A stretch of DNA of 64,000 bases from NORP259 sp041398705 (GTDB lineage Bacteria > Planctomycetota > UBA1135 > GCA-002686595), in assembly GCA_041398705.1 (NCBI GenBank), contig JAWKUI010000003.1:186001-250000 (forward strand), given 5' to 3'. Under the pieces are notes generated by a model, which saw nothing but the letters and a program-made list of their open reading frames with translations, did no database searches and was not told the origin of the DNA. The position numbers were made by a program, and so were the translations under genes. Numbering within the stretch: position 1 is the stretch's first letter; each line of letters starts with the position of its first letter. Shown here piece by piece: positions 7,029 to 16,213 of this stretch.

Positions 7029-8839
7029 TCGGGTCGTTCCTTTTGCATCTCGATCCAATTCGCGAGGCGCGCACGCAAGGGCTCGGGCGGCAGGGGGCCG
7101 GCTTGCAGCAGCATGCGGTGGAAGCGGGTACCGTCGAAGCGGTCGGGTAGGGCGGCTTCGGCGTCGCGGCGCAGGTCGAGGATCTGCCACAGGCCCACGG
7201 CCGGTGCGCACAGGTCGCCGGGCCGTTCGATCAGGTCGCGCACGGCTGCCTGGTAGATGGGGCGGCGGAAGGCGCAGTGGCGTTCGAGGAACTGTTCGGC
7301 CTCGCTTTGCGACCATTGGCGGTCGTGCAGGCCGGTGTCGGCGGCGACGAGGGCCACGCACCAGAGTTCCCAAAGGACCTGACCCAGTTGCTCCTCGGGC
7401 GAGGCGTACAACTCCCATTCGCCCGCCAGGCGCGTGGCGTAGAGGTTCCAGCCCAGGGTCCACGCCTCGCGGGCCTCTTGGCGCAGCAGCGCTGGCGTGG
7501 CCGCAGATCCGCTGGGTTGGGCGAGTTGCAGGCGAGCGCCCGGCAAGGTTTCCCCTGCCACCAGGCAGGGGACGAAGAGGGCGGGCAGGGCGGGCCAGTC
7601 GTCGAGCTGCAGGTCGACCGTATCGTGCACGGGGCTGAACTCGGCCGGGTGCCAGGCCAGGGTCAACTCGGCGGGGCGCACGCGCAGCTCCGCGGTCTTC
7701 GCGGGCGCGCTCAGGCCTTCCACCTCGAGCCGAGCATGGGCCAAGCGCTGCCATCCGGCGGCGCGTTCGCGCCACGTCGCTTCGTCGCTGCGCGGCCAGG
7801 CCGAACTCTCGCGCAGGTCCCGCAGGAATTCCTCCACGGTGCCCGGGGTGCCCTTCGCCCGCAACCACGCGCGCACGCGCTCCTGCAGTTCGTCGGCTTC
7901 GGCGAGCGCGCGTTCGTGCAGCACCGACGGCAACACCGGCTCCCCAGCGATCTGCGCGAGTCGGAAGGCATACCACGCCTCGCCATCGGTGCGCGCGTAC
8001 ACGCTGACCGCATCGGGGGCCTGGGACTGCAATTCGTCGAGGGTGGCGGCAAGGCGTTGGTAGGCGGGGCCCACCTGGTCGGCCAACACACGGTCGATCT
8101 GTGTGCGCAGGTTCTCGCGCTCTTCGTCTTCGAGGTCGGGGCTCGCGTCGAGCTGCGCGCCCGCTTCGCGCTGCCAGGGGCTCGGCGTGCTCGAAAGGGA
8201 GTTGAAGGGCCGGCCCGCGATCCACGCGAGGCTCGCGGTGCGCGCACGGAGCAGGGTCTGCTTCGGCGGCAGGGTGCGCAGCAGGGCTTTGCTGTGCAGG
8301 CGTTCCTCGAGCCCCGCCAGATACGCAGGCAGTTCGCCCAGGCGCACGAGCCAGGTCTGCCATTCCGCCAGGCTGCGCGGCGCCGGGCCGAGCCACAGGC
8401 ACTGGGCCGGCAAGCGTTGCGCCCCGGCCGCCTCGGACAGCAGATCCACCTGGGGCAGCCACACCTGCTCCTCCAGCCGCCCCGCGATCCAGGCCTCCCC
8501 GCCGCGCCGCAACTCCGCCTCGTCGCCCTGCACCCCGCGGCCCAGGAACTCGCCTCGCACGCGATTCAAGGACACCTCAAGCCACTGCCGCACCCGCTGC
8601 TCGCGGTTCAGGGACAGGTCATCCCAGCCAGGCAGCACCCTGCGCTGGCCACTCAGCACCGCGTGCATGGGGCCCAGGTCCAACCACGTGGCCTGGACCT
8701 CCGCCATGAAATTGCGGAAACGCGTGTCCTCGGGCAGGTTGAGTTCGCTGCGGCGGCTCTTGGGGCTCAGCAGGCCCGAGCAGCCAGCGAGGGTCAGACC
8801 CATGAGCAGAACGATGGGGCGCAGCATGGTCTGCATCAT
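7025..8839 (-). CDS. DUF885-like lipoprotein
   Basis: A 604-residue exported protein. The N terminus is a lipoprotein signal with lipobox LAGC (Cys about residue 20; three in-frame ATG codons at 8839, 8836 and 8827 are possible starts). The body is helical. The C-terminal region, with DTGLHDRQWS, a downstream LWQILDLRRDAEAALPDRF and FHRMLLQAGPLP, resembles the end of the DUF885 family, whose members are mostly uncharacterised and often look like metallopeptidases. The typical HExxH-type site is not obvious, so it may be a diverged or inactive member. It is likely anchored in an outer or cytoplasmic membrane. Confidence 0.6.
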   Translation of the reverse strand: MMQTMLRPIVLLMGLTLAGCSGLLSPKSRRSELNLPEDTRFRNFMAEVQATWLDLGPMHAVLSGQRRVLPGWDDLSLNREQRVRQWLEVSLNRVRGEFLGRGVQGDEAELRRGGEAWIAGRLEEQVWLPQVDLLSEAAGAQRLPAQCLWLGPAPRSLAEWQTWLVRLGELPAYLAGLEERLHSKALLRTLPPKQTLLRARTASLAWIAGRPFNSLSSTPSPWQREAGAQLDASPDLEDEERENLRTQIDRVLADQVGPAYQRLAATLDELQSQAPDAVSVYARTDGEAWYAFRLAQIAGEPVLPSVLHERALAEADELQERVRAWLRAKGTPGTVEEFLRDLRESSAWPRSDEATWRERAAGWQRLAHARLEVEGLSAPAKTAELRVRPAELTLAWHPAEFSPVHDTVDLQLDDWPALPALFVPCLVAGETLPGARLQLAQPSGSAATPALLRQEAREAWTLGWNLYATRLAGEWELYASPEEQLGQVLWELWCVALVAADTGLHDRQWSQSEAEQFLERHCAFRRPIYQAAVRDLIERPGDLCAPAVGLWQILDLRRDAEAALPDRFDGTRFHRMLLQAGPLPPEPLRARLANWIEMQKERPE

Positions 8840-8884
8840 AGCGCGGTGGCCCGCCCGAGCGATGTGCGGGGGGGCAAGGCCGGT

Positions 8885-8911
8885 CCATCGGGGTCAGGCA
8901 TGACCCCATGG
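8885..8911. promoter_or_regulatory. Inverted repeat between divergent genes
   Basis: GGGGTCA (8890-8896) pairs with TGACCCC (8901-8907) around a GGCA loop, extended by CCAT/ATGG with a one-base bulge. It lies in the 240-bp gap between the divergent lipoprotein and ApaG genes and could be a regulator binding site. There is no T-run to suggest a terminator. Confidence 0.35.
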
Positions 8912-9079
8912 GAGGTGCGTGCGCCGATTTTCGGGGGTCGTTCGAGGGACATCCTTAGCGCGGACGCGTGTCTCCGTCACCCGAACGCTCCTTGCCGCAT
9001 CGACTGCGGACTAGCGGGGCGCATTTGGAAAGCCCTCGCATGCCCACCGGTTTCTGGTACGATCCTTGAAGAGGTTCCC

Positions 9080-9484
9080 GTGTCCCGCACCAACTCGAAC
9101 ATCGTGACCGAAGGCATCCGCATCCAAGCGGCGGCCCAGTTCATGCCCGCGGAGTCCGATCCGGACCGCGGCCGGTTCATCTTCGTGTATCGCATCCGCA
9201 TCACGAACCAGGGCACCGAGACCGTGCAGCTGCTGACCCGCGACTGGGTCATCATCGATGCCAACGGCCGCCGCGAGACGGTGCACGGCGATGGGGTGGT
9301 GGGCAAACAGCCGATCCTTTCCCCGGGCGAAACCTTCGAGTACACGAGTTATTGCCCGATGCGCACCGAATGGGGCACGATGGAAGGGCACTTCACCTTC
9401 GTCGATATCGAAGGCCGCACCTTCAAGGCGGGAGTGGGTCGCTTTTACATGGCGACGACCACCGAGAACGTGATCTTGAGCTGA
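9080..9484 (+). CDS. apaG: ApaG-domain protein
   Basis: A 134-residue protein that is almost entirely an ApaG domain, an immunoglobulin-like beta sandwich. Recognisable stretches are RIRITNQGTETVQLLTRDW, GVVGKQPILSPGETFEYTS and GTMEGHFTF. Length agrees with stand-alone ApaG (about 125 residues). Enterobacterial ApaG is linked to divalent cation resistance and Ap4A metabolism, but the molecular role is not settled. GTG at 9080 is chosen because GAAGAGG lies 5 bases upstream; a -10-like TACGAT sits at 9058-9063. It is a single gene between other families and has no obvious operon partner. Confidence 0.88.
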   Translation: MSRTNSNIVTEGIRIQAAAQFMPAESDPDRGRFIFVYRIRITNQGTETVQLLTRDWVIIDANGRRETVHGDGVVGKQPILSPGETFEYTSYCPMRTEWGTMEGHFTFVDIEGRTFKAGVGRFYMATTTENVILS

Positions 9485-9742
9485 GGGTTCGAGGTCTGCC
9501 GCGACTGGAGCGCCGGTCGCCGCGAGGGGTGCGCTGCCGATTCTGGGTCGCCCCCGCACTTCGGATCGCACCCCAGGACCCAGGGAATGCGTGGGGTCAC
9601 GGGGTATGGATCTCAGCACGCTATGGGGGGCACCGAGCCGAGGATCCGGCATGGCCGGGCGCGCCAGGCCGGCCCCCGCGTCTCAGGACGATGCGCGGGT
9701 TCCAAGCTCGTTTCCAGGCTCGGAGGGCGCCCCGCAGCGTGT

Positions 9743-9748
9743 TATCTT
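9743..9748 (+). promoter_or_regulatory. Putative -10 box for leaderless DAHP synthase mRNA
   Basis: TATCTT ends 7 bases before the ATG at 9756, so transcription would begin at or beside the start codon. No Shine-Dalgarno sequence is present and no clear -35 box is seen. Confidence 0.35.
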
Positions 9749-9755
9749 GCCGCCC

Positions 9756-11120
9756 ATGACCCCCCGCACCTGGTCCCCTGACTCCTGGCGGCGCTTCGAA
9801 GCGCACCAGCAACCGGTCTATCGGGACGGCCAGGCCCTGCAGCGGGTGACCCACGACCTGGCGCAATTGCCGCCGCTGGTGACGTCGTTCGAAGTCGAGC
9901 GGCTGCGCGAACTGCTGGCCGAGGCCCAGGAGGGGCGGCGTTTCCTGCTGCAGGCCGGGGACTGCGCCGAGCGGGTGGAGGATTGCCGGGCGGAGCCCAT
10001 CGCGGCGCGCCTCAAGATCCTGCTGCAGATGTCCCTGGTGTTGACCCACGGCCTGCGCCAACCGGTGATCCGGGTCGGTCGTTTCGCCGGTCAGTACGCC
10101 AAACCCCGCAGCCAGGCCAGCGAGACCCGCGTGGTGGACGGCGCGTCCCTGACCTTGCCCAGCTACCTCGGCGACCTTATCAACCGCCCCGAGTTCACGG
10201 CCGAGGCCCGCGAGCCGCGCCCCGAACGCCTGCTCGAGGGCTACTCCCACGCCGCCCTGACCCTCAACTTCGTGCGCGCCCTCGTCGAAGGCGGCTTTAC
10301 CGACTGGCACGAGGTCGAGCGCTGGGACCTGCCCTTCCTGCACGCCGCCGCCCTCACCGGCCCGCGCCGCGCCCAGTACGAAACGATCAAGCAAGGCGTG
10401 GCCTCCGCTCGCGACCTGCAGGCCATGGCCGAAGGCGGCGCCGAGCACTTCTACGCCAGCCACGAGGGCCTGCACCTCGAATACGAACGCGCCCAGACCC
10501 GCAACGTGCCACACCGCCGCGGCCACTACTGCCTGACCACGCACCTGCCCTGGATCGGCGACCGCACCCGCGCCCTCGATGGCGCCCACGTGGAGTTCTT
10601 CCGCGGCATCCAAAACCCCGTCGGCGTCAAACTCGGCCCCTCCGCCACCGCCGCCGACGTGCGCGACTTGGCCCAACGCCTCAACCCCGCCGACACCCCC
10701 GGCCGCCTCGTCTTCATCACCCGCGTCGGCGCCCACCACGTCGAACGCCTGCTGCCCGACTGGATCGAAGCCGTGCGCGACCGCCGCGTGCTCTGGGTCT
10801 GCGACCCCATGCACGGCAACACCACCCGCACCCCCGCCGGCATCAAAACCCGTTCCTTCGAGGCCATCGCCGAAGAATTCGAACGCACCCTCGACATTCA
10901 CAACACCTGCGCCAGCCACCTCGGCGGCCTGCACGTCGAAGTCACCGCCGACGACGTTACCGAATGCATCGGCGGCGCCGCCGGCCCCGAGGAAAACGGC
11001 CTCGAAGCCCGCTACGAAACCGCCTGCGACCCGCGCCTCAACTACAAGCAGTCGCTCGAACTCTCGTTCCGTCTAGCCGGGCACTTGGCGGGGCGCAGCG
11101 GGATTCCGGCGCGGGATTGA
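9756..11120 (+). CDS. Class II 3-deoxy-D-arabino-heptulosonate 7-phosphate synthase
   Basis: A 454-residue class II (plant-like) DAHP synthase, which condenses phosphoenolpyruvate with erythrose 4-phosphate in the first step of the shikimate pathway. Diagnostic stretches are LLQAGDCAE (about residues 64-72), GRFAGQYAKPRSQ, a run ending HRRGHYCLTTHLPW and CDPMHGNTTRTPAGIKTRSF, with the Cys, His, Glu and Asp residues expected to hold the metal. Length is normal. The ATG at 9756 has a TANNNT box just upstream and no ribosome site. From about 10200 to the end, third codon positions shift strongly to C and the sense strand becomes poor in G. Confidence 0.93.
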   Translation: MTPRTWSPDSWRRFEAHQQPVYRDGQALQRVTHDLAQLPPLVTSFEVERLRELLAEAQEGRRFLLQAGDCAERVEDCRAEPIAARLKILLQMSLVLTHGLRQPVIRVGRFAGQYAKPRSQASETRVVDGASLTLPSYLGDLINRPEFTAEAREPRPERLLEGYSHAALTLNFVRALVEGGFTDWHEVERWDLPFLHAAALTGPRRAQYETIKQGVASARDLQAMAEGGAEHFYASHEGLHLEYERAQTRNVPHRRGHYCLTTHLPWIGDRTRALDGAHVEFFRGIQNPVGVKLGPSATAADVRDLAQRLNPADTPGRLVFITRVGAHHVERLLPDWIEAVRDRRVLWVCDPMHGNTTRTPAGIKTRSFEAIAEEFERTLDIHNTCASHLGGLHVEVTADDVTECIGGAAGPEENGLEARYETACDPRLNYKQSLELSFRLAGHLAGRSGIPARD

Positions 11121-11125
11121 TCATG

Positions 11126-11157
11126 GAAACGGGGGCGCGAGCATGCGCGCCCGTTTC
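11126..11157. terminator. Hairpin between convergent genes
   Basis: GAAACGGG (11126-11133) pairs with CCCGTTTC (11150-11157) and an inner GCGCG/CGCGC continues the stem with a small bulge. It sits between the stops of the DAHP synthase and the TPR gene and could end transcription from both sides. The loop is GC-rich and no strong T-run follows. Confidence 0.5.
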
Positions 11158-11183
11158 GGAGGCAGGGATGCGCGGGGATTGCG

Positions 11184-12254
11184 TCAGCGCCCCTGGCCGC
11201 GGGCGCGGGTGATGGCTTCGAGGCTGCGGGTGGCGCGGCTTGCGAGGTCGGGGTTGCCGATGCGGTGGGCGAGGGGGATGAGGCGGCGGTAGTGCTCGGC
11301 GGCGGCGGGCAGGTCGCCGAGGGCGAGGGTGATGCGCGCCATGGTTTCGAGGGGGGCGGGGTTGTCGGCGTGGCGGCGGTGCTGGCGTTCGAGGTCGCGT
11401 AGCGATGTTTCGACGCGGGAGAGTTCGGCGTGGCGGGCGCGGGCGGTTTCGGCGCGGTCGGGGTGGGCGGCTTCGAGTTCGGCTTGGGCGACGAGGAACC
11501 AGGTGCGAGCGCGCAGGGGCTCGGCGTCGCGGGCGGCGTGGGCGGCGGGTAGGGCGGCTTCGGATTCTTGTTCGAAGAGCAGGCGCGCGTGCCAGTAGAG
11601 AGTGTCGGGATCGGCGGGGTGGGTGGCGAGCACGGCCTGCAGGTCGGCGGCGGCGTCTGCGAGTTTCTGCTGGTGGAAGCGCACGACGGCGCGCGAGCGT
11701 AGGGTGCGCCAGTCGTCCGGGGCGGCGGCGAGGATGCGCGTGTAGTGGATTTCGGCTTCGGGATTGCGGCCGAGGGAGTGCAGGCAGTGGCCCATTTGCC
11801 GGGTGCGGGGCAGGGCGGAGGGCAGGTGGGCGAGCAGGCGCTCGAAGGCATCGAGGCCTTCGCCGTAACGCTGCAAACCGTATTGCGCGTTGGCGCAGAG
11901 CAGCAGGGCCGGAGGGTAATCGGGACGTTCGCGCAGCAGGGCCTGGCAGTGCGCGATGGTCAGCAGCAGGTCGTCCGCTTGCCATGCGAGCATGGCGGTG
12001 CGGTAGAGGGGCGGCGGGGGCGTGCTTTCGTCGAAGTCGGACCAGGTGCCCGGTTCGGCGCGCGGCAGGTCGCGCATGGGGGTGCGCAGGGCGGCTTCGC
12101 GGGCATCGGTCGTAGGAGCCTGGGCTGCCGCCCCCGGTTCTTGCATCGGCGCAGCAGAGGCCTGCGATTGCGCGGGACCTGTGGCCTGGGCTGCGAGGGG
12201 TTTCGCCTGTGTGCCCAGCAAGTGGGCACACAGCAAGAGTGCGAGCGGGCTCAT
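11184..12254 (-). CDS. Exported TPR-repeat protein
   Basis: A 356-residue protein with an N-terminal signal peptide (MSPLALLLCAHLLG, cleavage probably after AQA or QAKPLAAQA), a low-complexity Ala/Gln/Pro stretch and about six TPR-like helical pairs, for example ALLLCANAQYGLQRYGEGLDA. It is likely a periplasmic scaffold. The ATG at 12254 overlaps the TGA of the upstream CRTAC1-like gene, making it the last gene of a three-gene operon with two FG-GAP proteins. The sense strand is strikingly C-rich and G-poor, mirroring the convergent DAHP synthase gene. The partner bound by the repeats is unknown. Confidence 0.75.
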   Translation of the reverse strand: MSPLALLLCAHLLGTQAKPLAAQATGPAQSQASAAPMQEPGAAAQAPTTDAREAALRTPMRDLPRAEPGTWSDFDESTPPPPLYRTAMLAWQADDLLLTIAHCQALLRERPDYPPALLLCANAQYGLQRYGEGLDAFERLLAHLPSALPRTRQMGHCLHSLGRNPEAEIHYTRILAAAPDDWRTLRSRAVVRFHQQKLADAAADLQAVLATHPADPDTLYWHARLLFEQESEAALPAAHAARDAEPLRARTWFLVAQAELEAAHPDRAETARARHAELSRVETSLRDLERQHRRHADNPAPLETMARITLALGDLPAAAEHYRRLIPLAHRIGNPDLASRATRSLEAITRARGQGR

Positions 12255-13879
12255 GGATCCTTGCGCTGCACGCGATGCAGGCGGCCAGGTTGCAGGGAGA
12301 GCTCTTGGCCCTGACCGCCGGGCCAGGTGATGCGCACCGGGACGGGACCCTCGATGGTTCCGAGTCCAAATGTGCAGCGCGCGGGTTTGCTCGCTTGGAA
12401 ACCGGCAGTGCGCTGGACTTCGGCGCGCTGGGTGCCGCGCGGGCTTTGCACTTCGATCCAAGCCCCGAGGGCGCCGGGGTTGCGGCCGGGCTGTGCGAGT
12501 TCGACGGCTAACCAGGTGCCGCGTTTCGGGGCTGTGTTGCGCAGCACCACGAGGCCGCAGTCCATGGTCCAACACACCAAATCCTCGTCGCCATCGCCGT
12601 CGAGGTCGCCCGCGACTCCAGCCCGCGAGACCCACGGCGCGGCAGCGCATAGGGGCGCTGCGACGAAGGCCCCCTCCGCGCCCTGCCACAATACCTGATC
12701 GGCCTGCGCGTACTTCGTATCGGTGCCCGCCCAATCCGCCTCGGGGTAAACGTGGCCGTTGAGTACCCACAGGTCGAGATCGCCGTCGAAATCGATGTCG
12801 CTGAAGCCCGTGCCCCAGCCGAGACGATCGTGGCTCGCCAGCGCGATGCCCAGGCGGGCGCTGCGTTCGCGATAGCCGCCGGATCGGGCGCGCGGGCGGT
12901 AGAGGGCGTTGCTTTCGCCGCTGAAGTTGGTGACGAAGAGGCTCGGCGTTCCGTCGTCGCCGAGGCAACCCACGGCGATGCCCATGCCCGCCTGTTCGCG
13001 GCCGTCGGCAGCGTGGCTGGTGCCACTCGCAAACCCGACTTCGACGAGTTGGCCGCCATCGTTGCGCCACAGGTGATTGGGGCACGAGTCGTTGCTGACG
13101 TAGAGGTCGGTGTCGCCGTCGCGGTCGAAGTCGGTGGCGACAATGCCCAGGCCGAAGGCGGGGGGCGCGGCGGAAAGGGCCGCGTCGGCGGCGGTGAAGG
13201 CGCCGGTGCCATCGCCGAGGAACAACAGATCCGCCTCGGGTTCGAGACCTTCGGGCCCAAAGAGCACCGGGTGCCCCTTCCAGATCGCACCGCCGCTGCC
13301 CTTGGCGGGAATCGCCCTGAGATCGGGCTTCAGGTAGCGCACGACGAACAGATCGAGGTCGCCATCGCCTTCGAGATCGAACAGCGCCAGGCTCGTGGGC
13401 CAACCGTCGATGGTGGGGGCGGGCAGGGCTTCGAAGCCGGTGCCGCCTTGGTTGCGATAGACTGCGAGGCCTCCGATCGAAGCGAGCACCAAGTCGCAGT
13501 GCCCATCGCCATCGAGGTCGCCGAGGGCAAGGCCGGTGCCCCAGGGCAGCGGAGCGAGTTCCCACGCTTTGCCTGCCGGCGAAAAACCGCCATCGCCTCG
13601 GCCGAAGAACACCTGCGGCCGCGTGCCGGGTTCGCCTTTGCGCAGGGTTTCGACCGTCGAACCGCCCACGGCCACCAGGTCGAGCAGGCCGTCGCCGTTC
13701 AGATCCTCGAGCCCGAGCCCGCCGCCATTCACCTCGAAGATGTGCGTCTTGTCCGGCAGCCCGCAACGGGCGTCGAACCCTTCGAGCCCGCTTTCGCCCA
13801 GCATTTCAAACGGCGACTGCTCTTGGCACCGGACCACCGGCGCCAAGAGCAGCAACAAACAACACCGAAGGTCGCGCAC
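12251..13879 (-). CDS. Exported FG-GAP/VCBS repeat protein with ASPIC/UnbV domain (CRTAC1-like)
   Basis: A 542-residue secreted beta-propeller protein. After a short signal peptide it has at least six calcium-loop FG-GAP repeats, such as DLNGDGLLDLVA, DLDGDGHCDLVL, DFDRDGDTDLYV and DIDFDGDLDLWV. The C-terminal 90 residues (from GTWLAVELAQPGRNPGALGA through FGLGTIEGPVPVRITWPGG) match the ASPIC/UnbV domain seen in CRTAC1-family proteins. The start is a GTG immediately after the stop of the upstream FG-GAP gene, with no gap, and its own stop overlaps the TPR gene. Such proteins are abundant in planctomycetes; binding partners are unknown. Confidence 0.85.
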   Translation of the reverse strand: MRDLRCCLLLLLAPVVRCQEQSPFEMLGESGLEGFDARCGLPDKTHIFEVNGGGLGLEDLNGDGLLDLVAVGGSTVETLRKGEPGTRPQVFFGRGDGGFSPAGKAWELAPLPWGTGLALGDLDGDGHCDLVLASIGGLAVYRNQGGTGFEALPAPTIDGWPTSLALFDLEGDGDLDLFVVRYLKPDLRAIPAKGSGGAIWKGHPVLFGPEGLEPEADLLFLGDGTGAFTAADAALSAAPPAFGLGIVATDFDRDGDTDLYVSNDSCPNHLWRNDGGQLVEVGFASGTSHAADGREQAGMGIAVGCLGDDGTPSLFVTNFSGESNALYRPRARSGGYRERSARLGIALASHDRLGWGTGFSDIDFDGDLDLWVLNGHVYPEADWAGTDTKYAQADQVLWQGAEGAFVAAPLCAAAPWVSRAGVAGDLDGDGDEDLVCWTMDCGLVVLRNTAPKRGTWLAVELAQPGRNPGALGAWIEVQSPRGTQRAEVQRTAGFQASKPARCTFGLGTIEGPVPVRITWPGGQGQELSLQPGRLHRVQRKDP

Positions 13880-16087
13880 CTACTCGAAGGTCACCGAAAT
13901 CGCGTCGGTGAAGTTGGAGGTGGTGAAGACGCTGTCGCGGTACCAGGCCTGGAAGTGGTAGGTGCTGCCCGCCTGCGCGGCCTGGGCCGGGTTCAGCGGC
14001 AGGCTGCCCAGGGGCACCGACAGGGCGATCGAGCCGCTGCTACCGGAGTTGCCGATCTGGCTGACCTGGTTGAAACGACCGATGTTGGTACCCAGGCACA
14101 GGGTGCCGAAGGAACCGCCGGCGTTCGGGATCATCGCCTGGCCGGTGGCCACGAGGAAAAAGCCGAACTCGTTCAGCGGCAACTGGCTCGCGGTCAGGCC
14201 GAAGTTCTGGTCCGCGATGGCAAAGCTGCCGGTCCAATCGATGATCGCGCTCTGGTTGGTGGTGTTGACCACGGCGGGCGAGCAATAGCGCACCACGCCG
14301 CCGCCGGGGTAGTCCACCGGAGCCAACGGGTGCCAGGAGGTGTTGCCCGGCGCGTCGGTCAGCGCGACCCACACGGCCATCGTGTCCAGCGGGGTGAGCG
14401 GCAATTGCGGGATGCCGTACCGGTGTTGGCCGATGCCCATGGGCAGGCCCTTCACGCTGGTTTCGGTGCCCGTCACGGTCACGGTCAACGAGTTCGAGGA
14501 CAGGGAGCTCGTCACCGTGTACACACCCGGACGCACGAAGACCCACTCCTGAACGCCGCCGGCGGCCAGACTGAACGCAAAGTCCACCGGTCCCTGGAGG
14601 GTCACGGTGGCGGGCGAGAGAACCGCGGAGAACTGGAGCGATTCACCCACGGCAACGGTCGCCGAGGAGGGGGTGAAGCCACCCGCGTTCACATCGACCG
14701 AGCCCACGATGCCCAGCATCGGGGCGGCGTAGGCAATGCTCGATACGTAGTCCACGCCGTCGTCGAGCACCTGGTCGCGGTATTTGACCTGCACAACCAC
14801 CGGCCAGCCGGTGGACAGCGTCGGCAGGTGGGAATCCACCAGCACCGGCGCGAGCGTGTCGGGCGAACCCGTGTTCAAGTACACCTTGTTCGCGTACTGC
14901 GCAGCGTTCGATTCGCCTTGGGCCGTGATCAGGTCGTAGGCCCCGTCGAGGTCCAGGTCGGCCGCCGTCATGTCCAGGGTCGAGTCGGCCACGGCTTGGA
15001 TGATCGTCACCGGGGTGAAGTTCATGGCGCCGTCGTTGCGGTAGGCGCGTTCGGTGCTGCCGAGGGAGCCGATGAACGGATCGAAGTCCCCATCGTTGTC
15101 GTAGTCGAGCAGCACGACTTCGTTGTCGTCGATGCTGCCGGTCTCGGGAGTGCCGACCTGGAAACCGAGGCTGCCGTTCTGCACCAGCAGGTTGCTGATC
15201 GGACCTTCTTGGAAACCGGTCAGGCTGACGAAGAACATGTCCACGTCGGTGTCGCCGTCGAGGTCGCCAACTTCCGCTTCGTACACCGAACCGCTGGTGG
15301 CGGGCAGCAGGCCCGACACGTCGGTGAAGTGGCCGGTGCCGTCGTTGAGCATCACATAGTGGGTGCCGCCGGCGTTGGTGCTGCGGTTGGCGCCGAAGAA
15401 GTCCACGGTCCAGTCGCCATCGAGGTCGACGAGCTGCACGTCCATGTGCGCGCTCTTGACCGGTGCGTTCATCGCCGCGGCGTCCTCGCTGAAGTGCCCC
15501 GTGCCGTCGTTGAAGAACAGCCGCGGCTGGCCCCCGGGCGTGCCGAGGAAGTTGTTCCCGCTGTCACACAGGATCACGTCCAGGTCCCCGTCGTTGTCGA
15601 GGTCGCCGAACTGCGCGCCCGCGCTCGAGAGACTTTCCGTGAAGCCCCGCGTCGTGCTCTCCATGTCGAAGTAGCCCGGCTGGGCGGCGCCGCGGTTGAT
15701 GAAGAGGAAAGGCGGGTCGGTGTTGAACGCGTTGCAGTAGAGCAGGTCGGGGTACCCGTCGCCGTTGACGTCCCCGGCGGTGAAACCCTTGCCGTTCGCG
15801 ATCCAGGTGCCGAGGCGCGCCACGCTTTCGTCGGTGAAGCTCAGGCTGCCGGTTTCGACGCGTTGGTTGATGATCAGCCCGCATTGGCGCTGGGTGCCTG
15901 CGGAGGTGAAGCCGTCGCCGTTGGCGAAACACAGGTCCGGGTCGCCGTCCAGGTCCACATCGACGGCCTGCACGCCCTCGGTCCAGACGGCGGGGCCGGG
16001 GATCATGCCGGGCTGATAGACGAATTGCTGGGCGGACGCGCCGGCCGCGAGGGGCAGGGCGATGGAGAGGATGGAGAGCTTGTGCAT
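13880..16087 (-). CDS. Exported FG-GAP/VCBS repeat protein with lineage-type C-terminal domain
   Basis: A 735-residue secreted protein: signal peptide ending ASAQ, then seven or so calcium-binding FG-GAP repeats (DVDLDGDPDLCF, DVNGDGYPDLLY, DLDNDGDLDVIL and others) forming a probable beta-propeller, an Ig-like middle part, and a C-terminal domain of about 137 residues starting at YCSPAVVN and ending SNFTDAISVTFE. That terminal domain recurs in three other exported proteins of this window. The ATG at 16087 has no clear ribosome site. It is the first gene of the FG-GAP/CRTAC1/TPR operon, and palindrome D lies upstream, between it and the glycosylase gene. Confidence 0.85.
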   Translation of the reverse strand: MHKLSILSIALPLAAGASAQQFVYQPGMIPGPAVWTEGVQAVDVDLDGDPDLCFANGDGFTSAGTQRQCGLIINQRVETGSLSFTDESVARLGTWIANGKGFTAGDVNGDGYPDLLYCNAFNTDPPFLFINRGAAQPGYFDMESTTRGFTESLSSAGAQFGDLDNDGDLDVILCDSGNNFLGTPGGQPRLFFNDGTGHFSEDAAAMNAPVKSAHMDVQLVDLDGDWTVDFFGANRSTNAGGTHYVMLNDGTGHFTDVSGLLPATSGSVYEAEVGDLDGDTDVDMFFVSLTGFQEGPISNLLVQNGSLGFQVGTPETGSIDDNEVVLLDYDNDGDFDPFIGSLGSTERAYRNDGAMNFTPVTIIQAVADSTLDMTAADLDLDGAYDLITAQGESNAAQYANKVYLNTGSPDTLAPVLVDSHLPTLSTGWPVVVQVKYRDQVLDDGVDYVSSIAYAAPMLGIVGSVDVNAGGFTPSSATVAVGESLQFSAVLSPATVTLQGPVDFAFSLAAGGVQEWVFVRPGVYTVTSSLSSNSLTVTVTGTETSVKGLPMGIGQHRYGIPQLPLTPLDTMAVWVALTDAPGNTSWHPLAPVDYPGGGVVRYCSPAVVNTTNQSAIIDWTGSFAIADQNFGLTASQLPLNEFGFFLVATGQAMIPNAGGSFGTLCLGTNIGRFNQVSQIGNSGSSGSIALSVPLGSLPLNPAQAAQAGSTYHFQAWYRDSVFTTSNFTDAISVTFE

Positions 16088-16213
16088 GGGGTAGAGCGCA
16101 GGAGTCCCCGGATGATAGCGGACGGCGGGGATTTGTGGGGGTGGAGGGCGGAGTATGGGGGGCGGGGCCCGGGAATCCCAGCGTGGGGCGGGGGCGATTG
16201 GGTTCAGGGTCGT

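Noticed and set aside
4456..7074. 872-residue minus-strand frame covering the kinase-fusion end and the palindromes
   Set aside because: It is a shadow of the plus-strand gene in high-GC DNA, has no recognisable domain and runs straight through both palindromes.
9621..10934. 437-residue minus-strand frame opposite DAHP synthase, rich in Gly, Ala and Val
   Set aside because: It is a composition-driven shadow. DAHP synthase has full family motifs on the plus strand.
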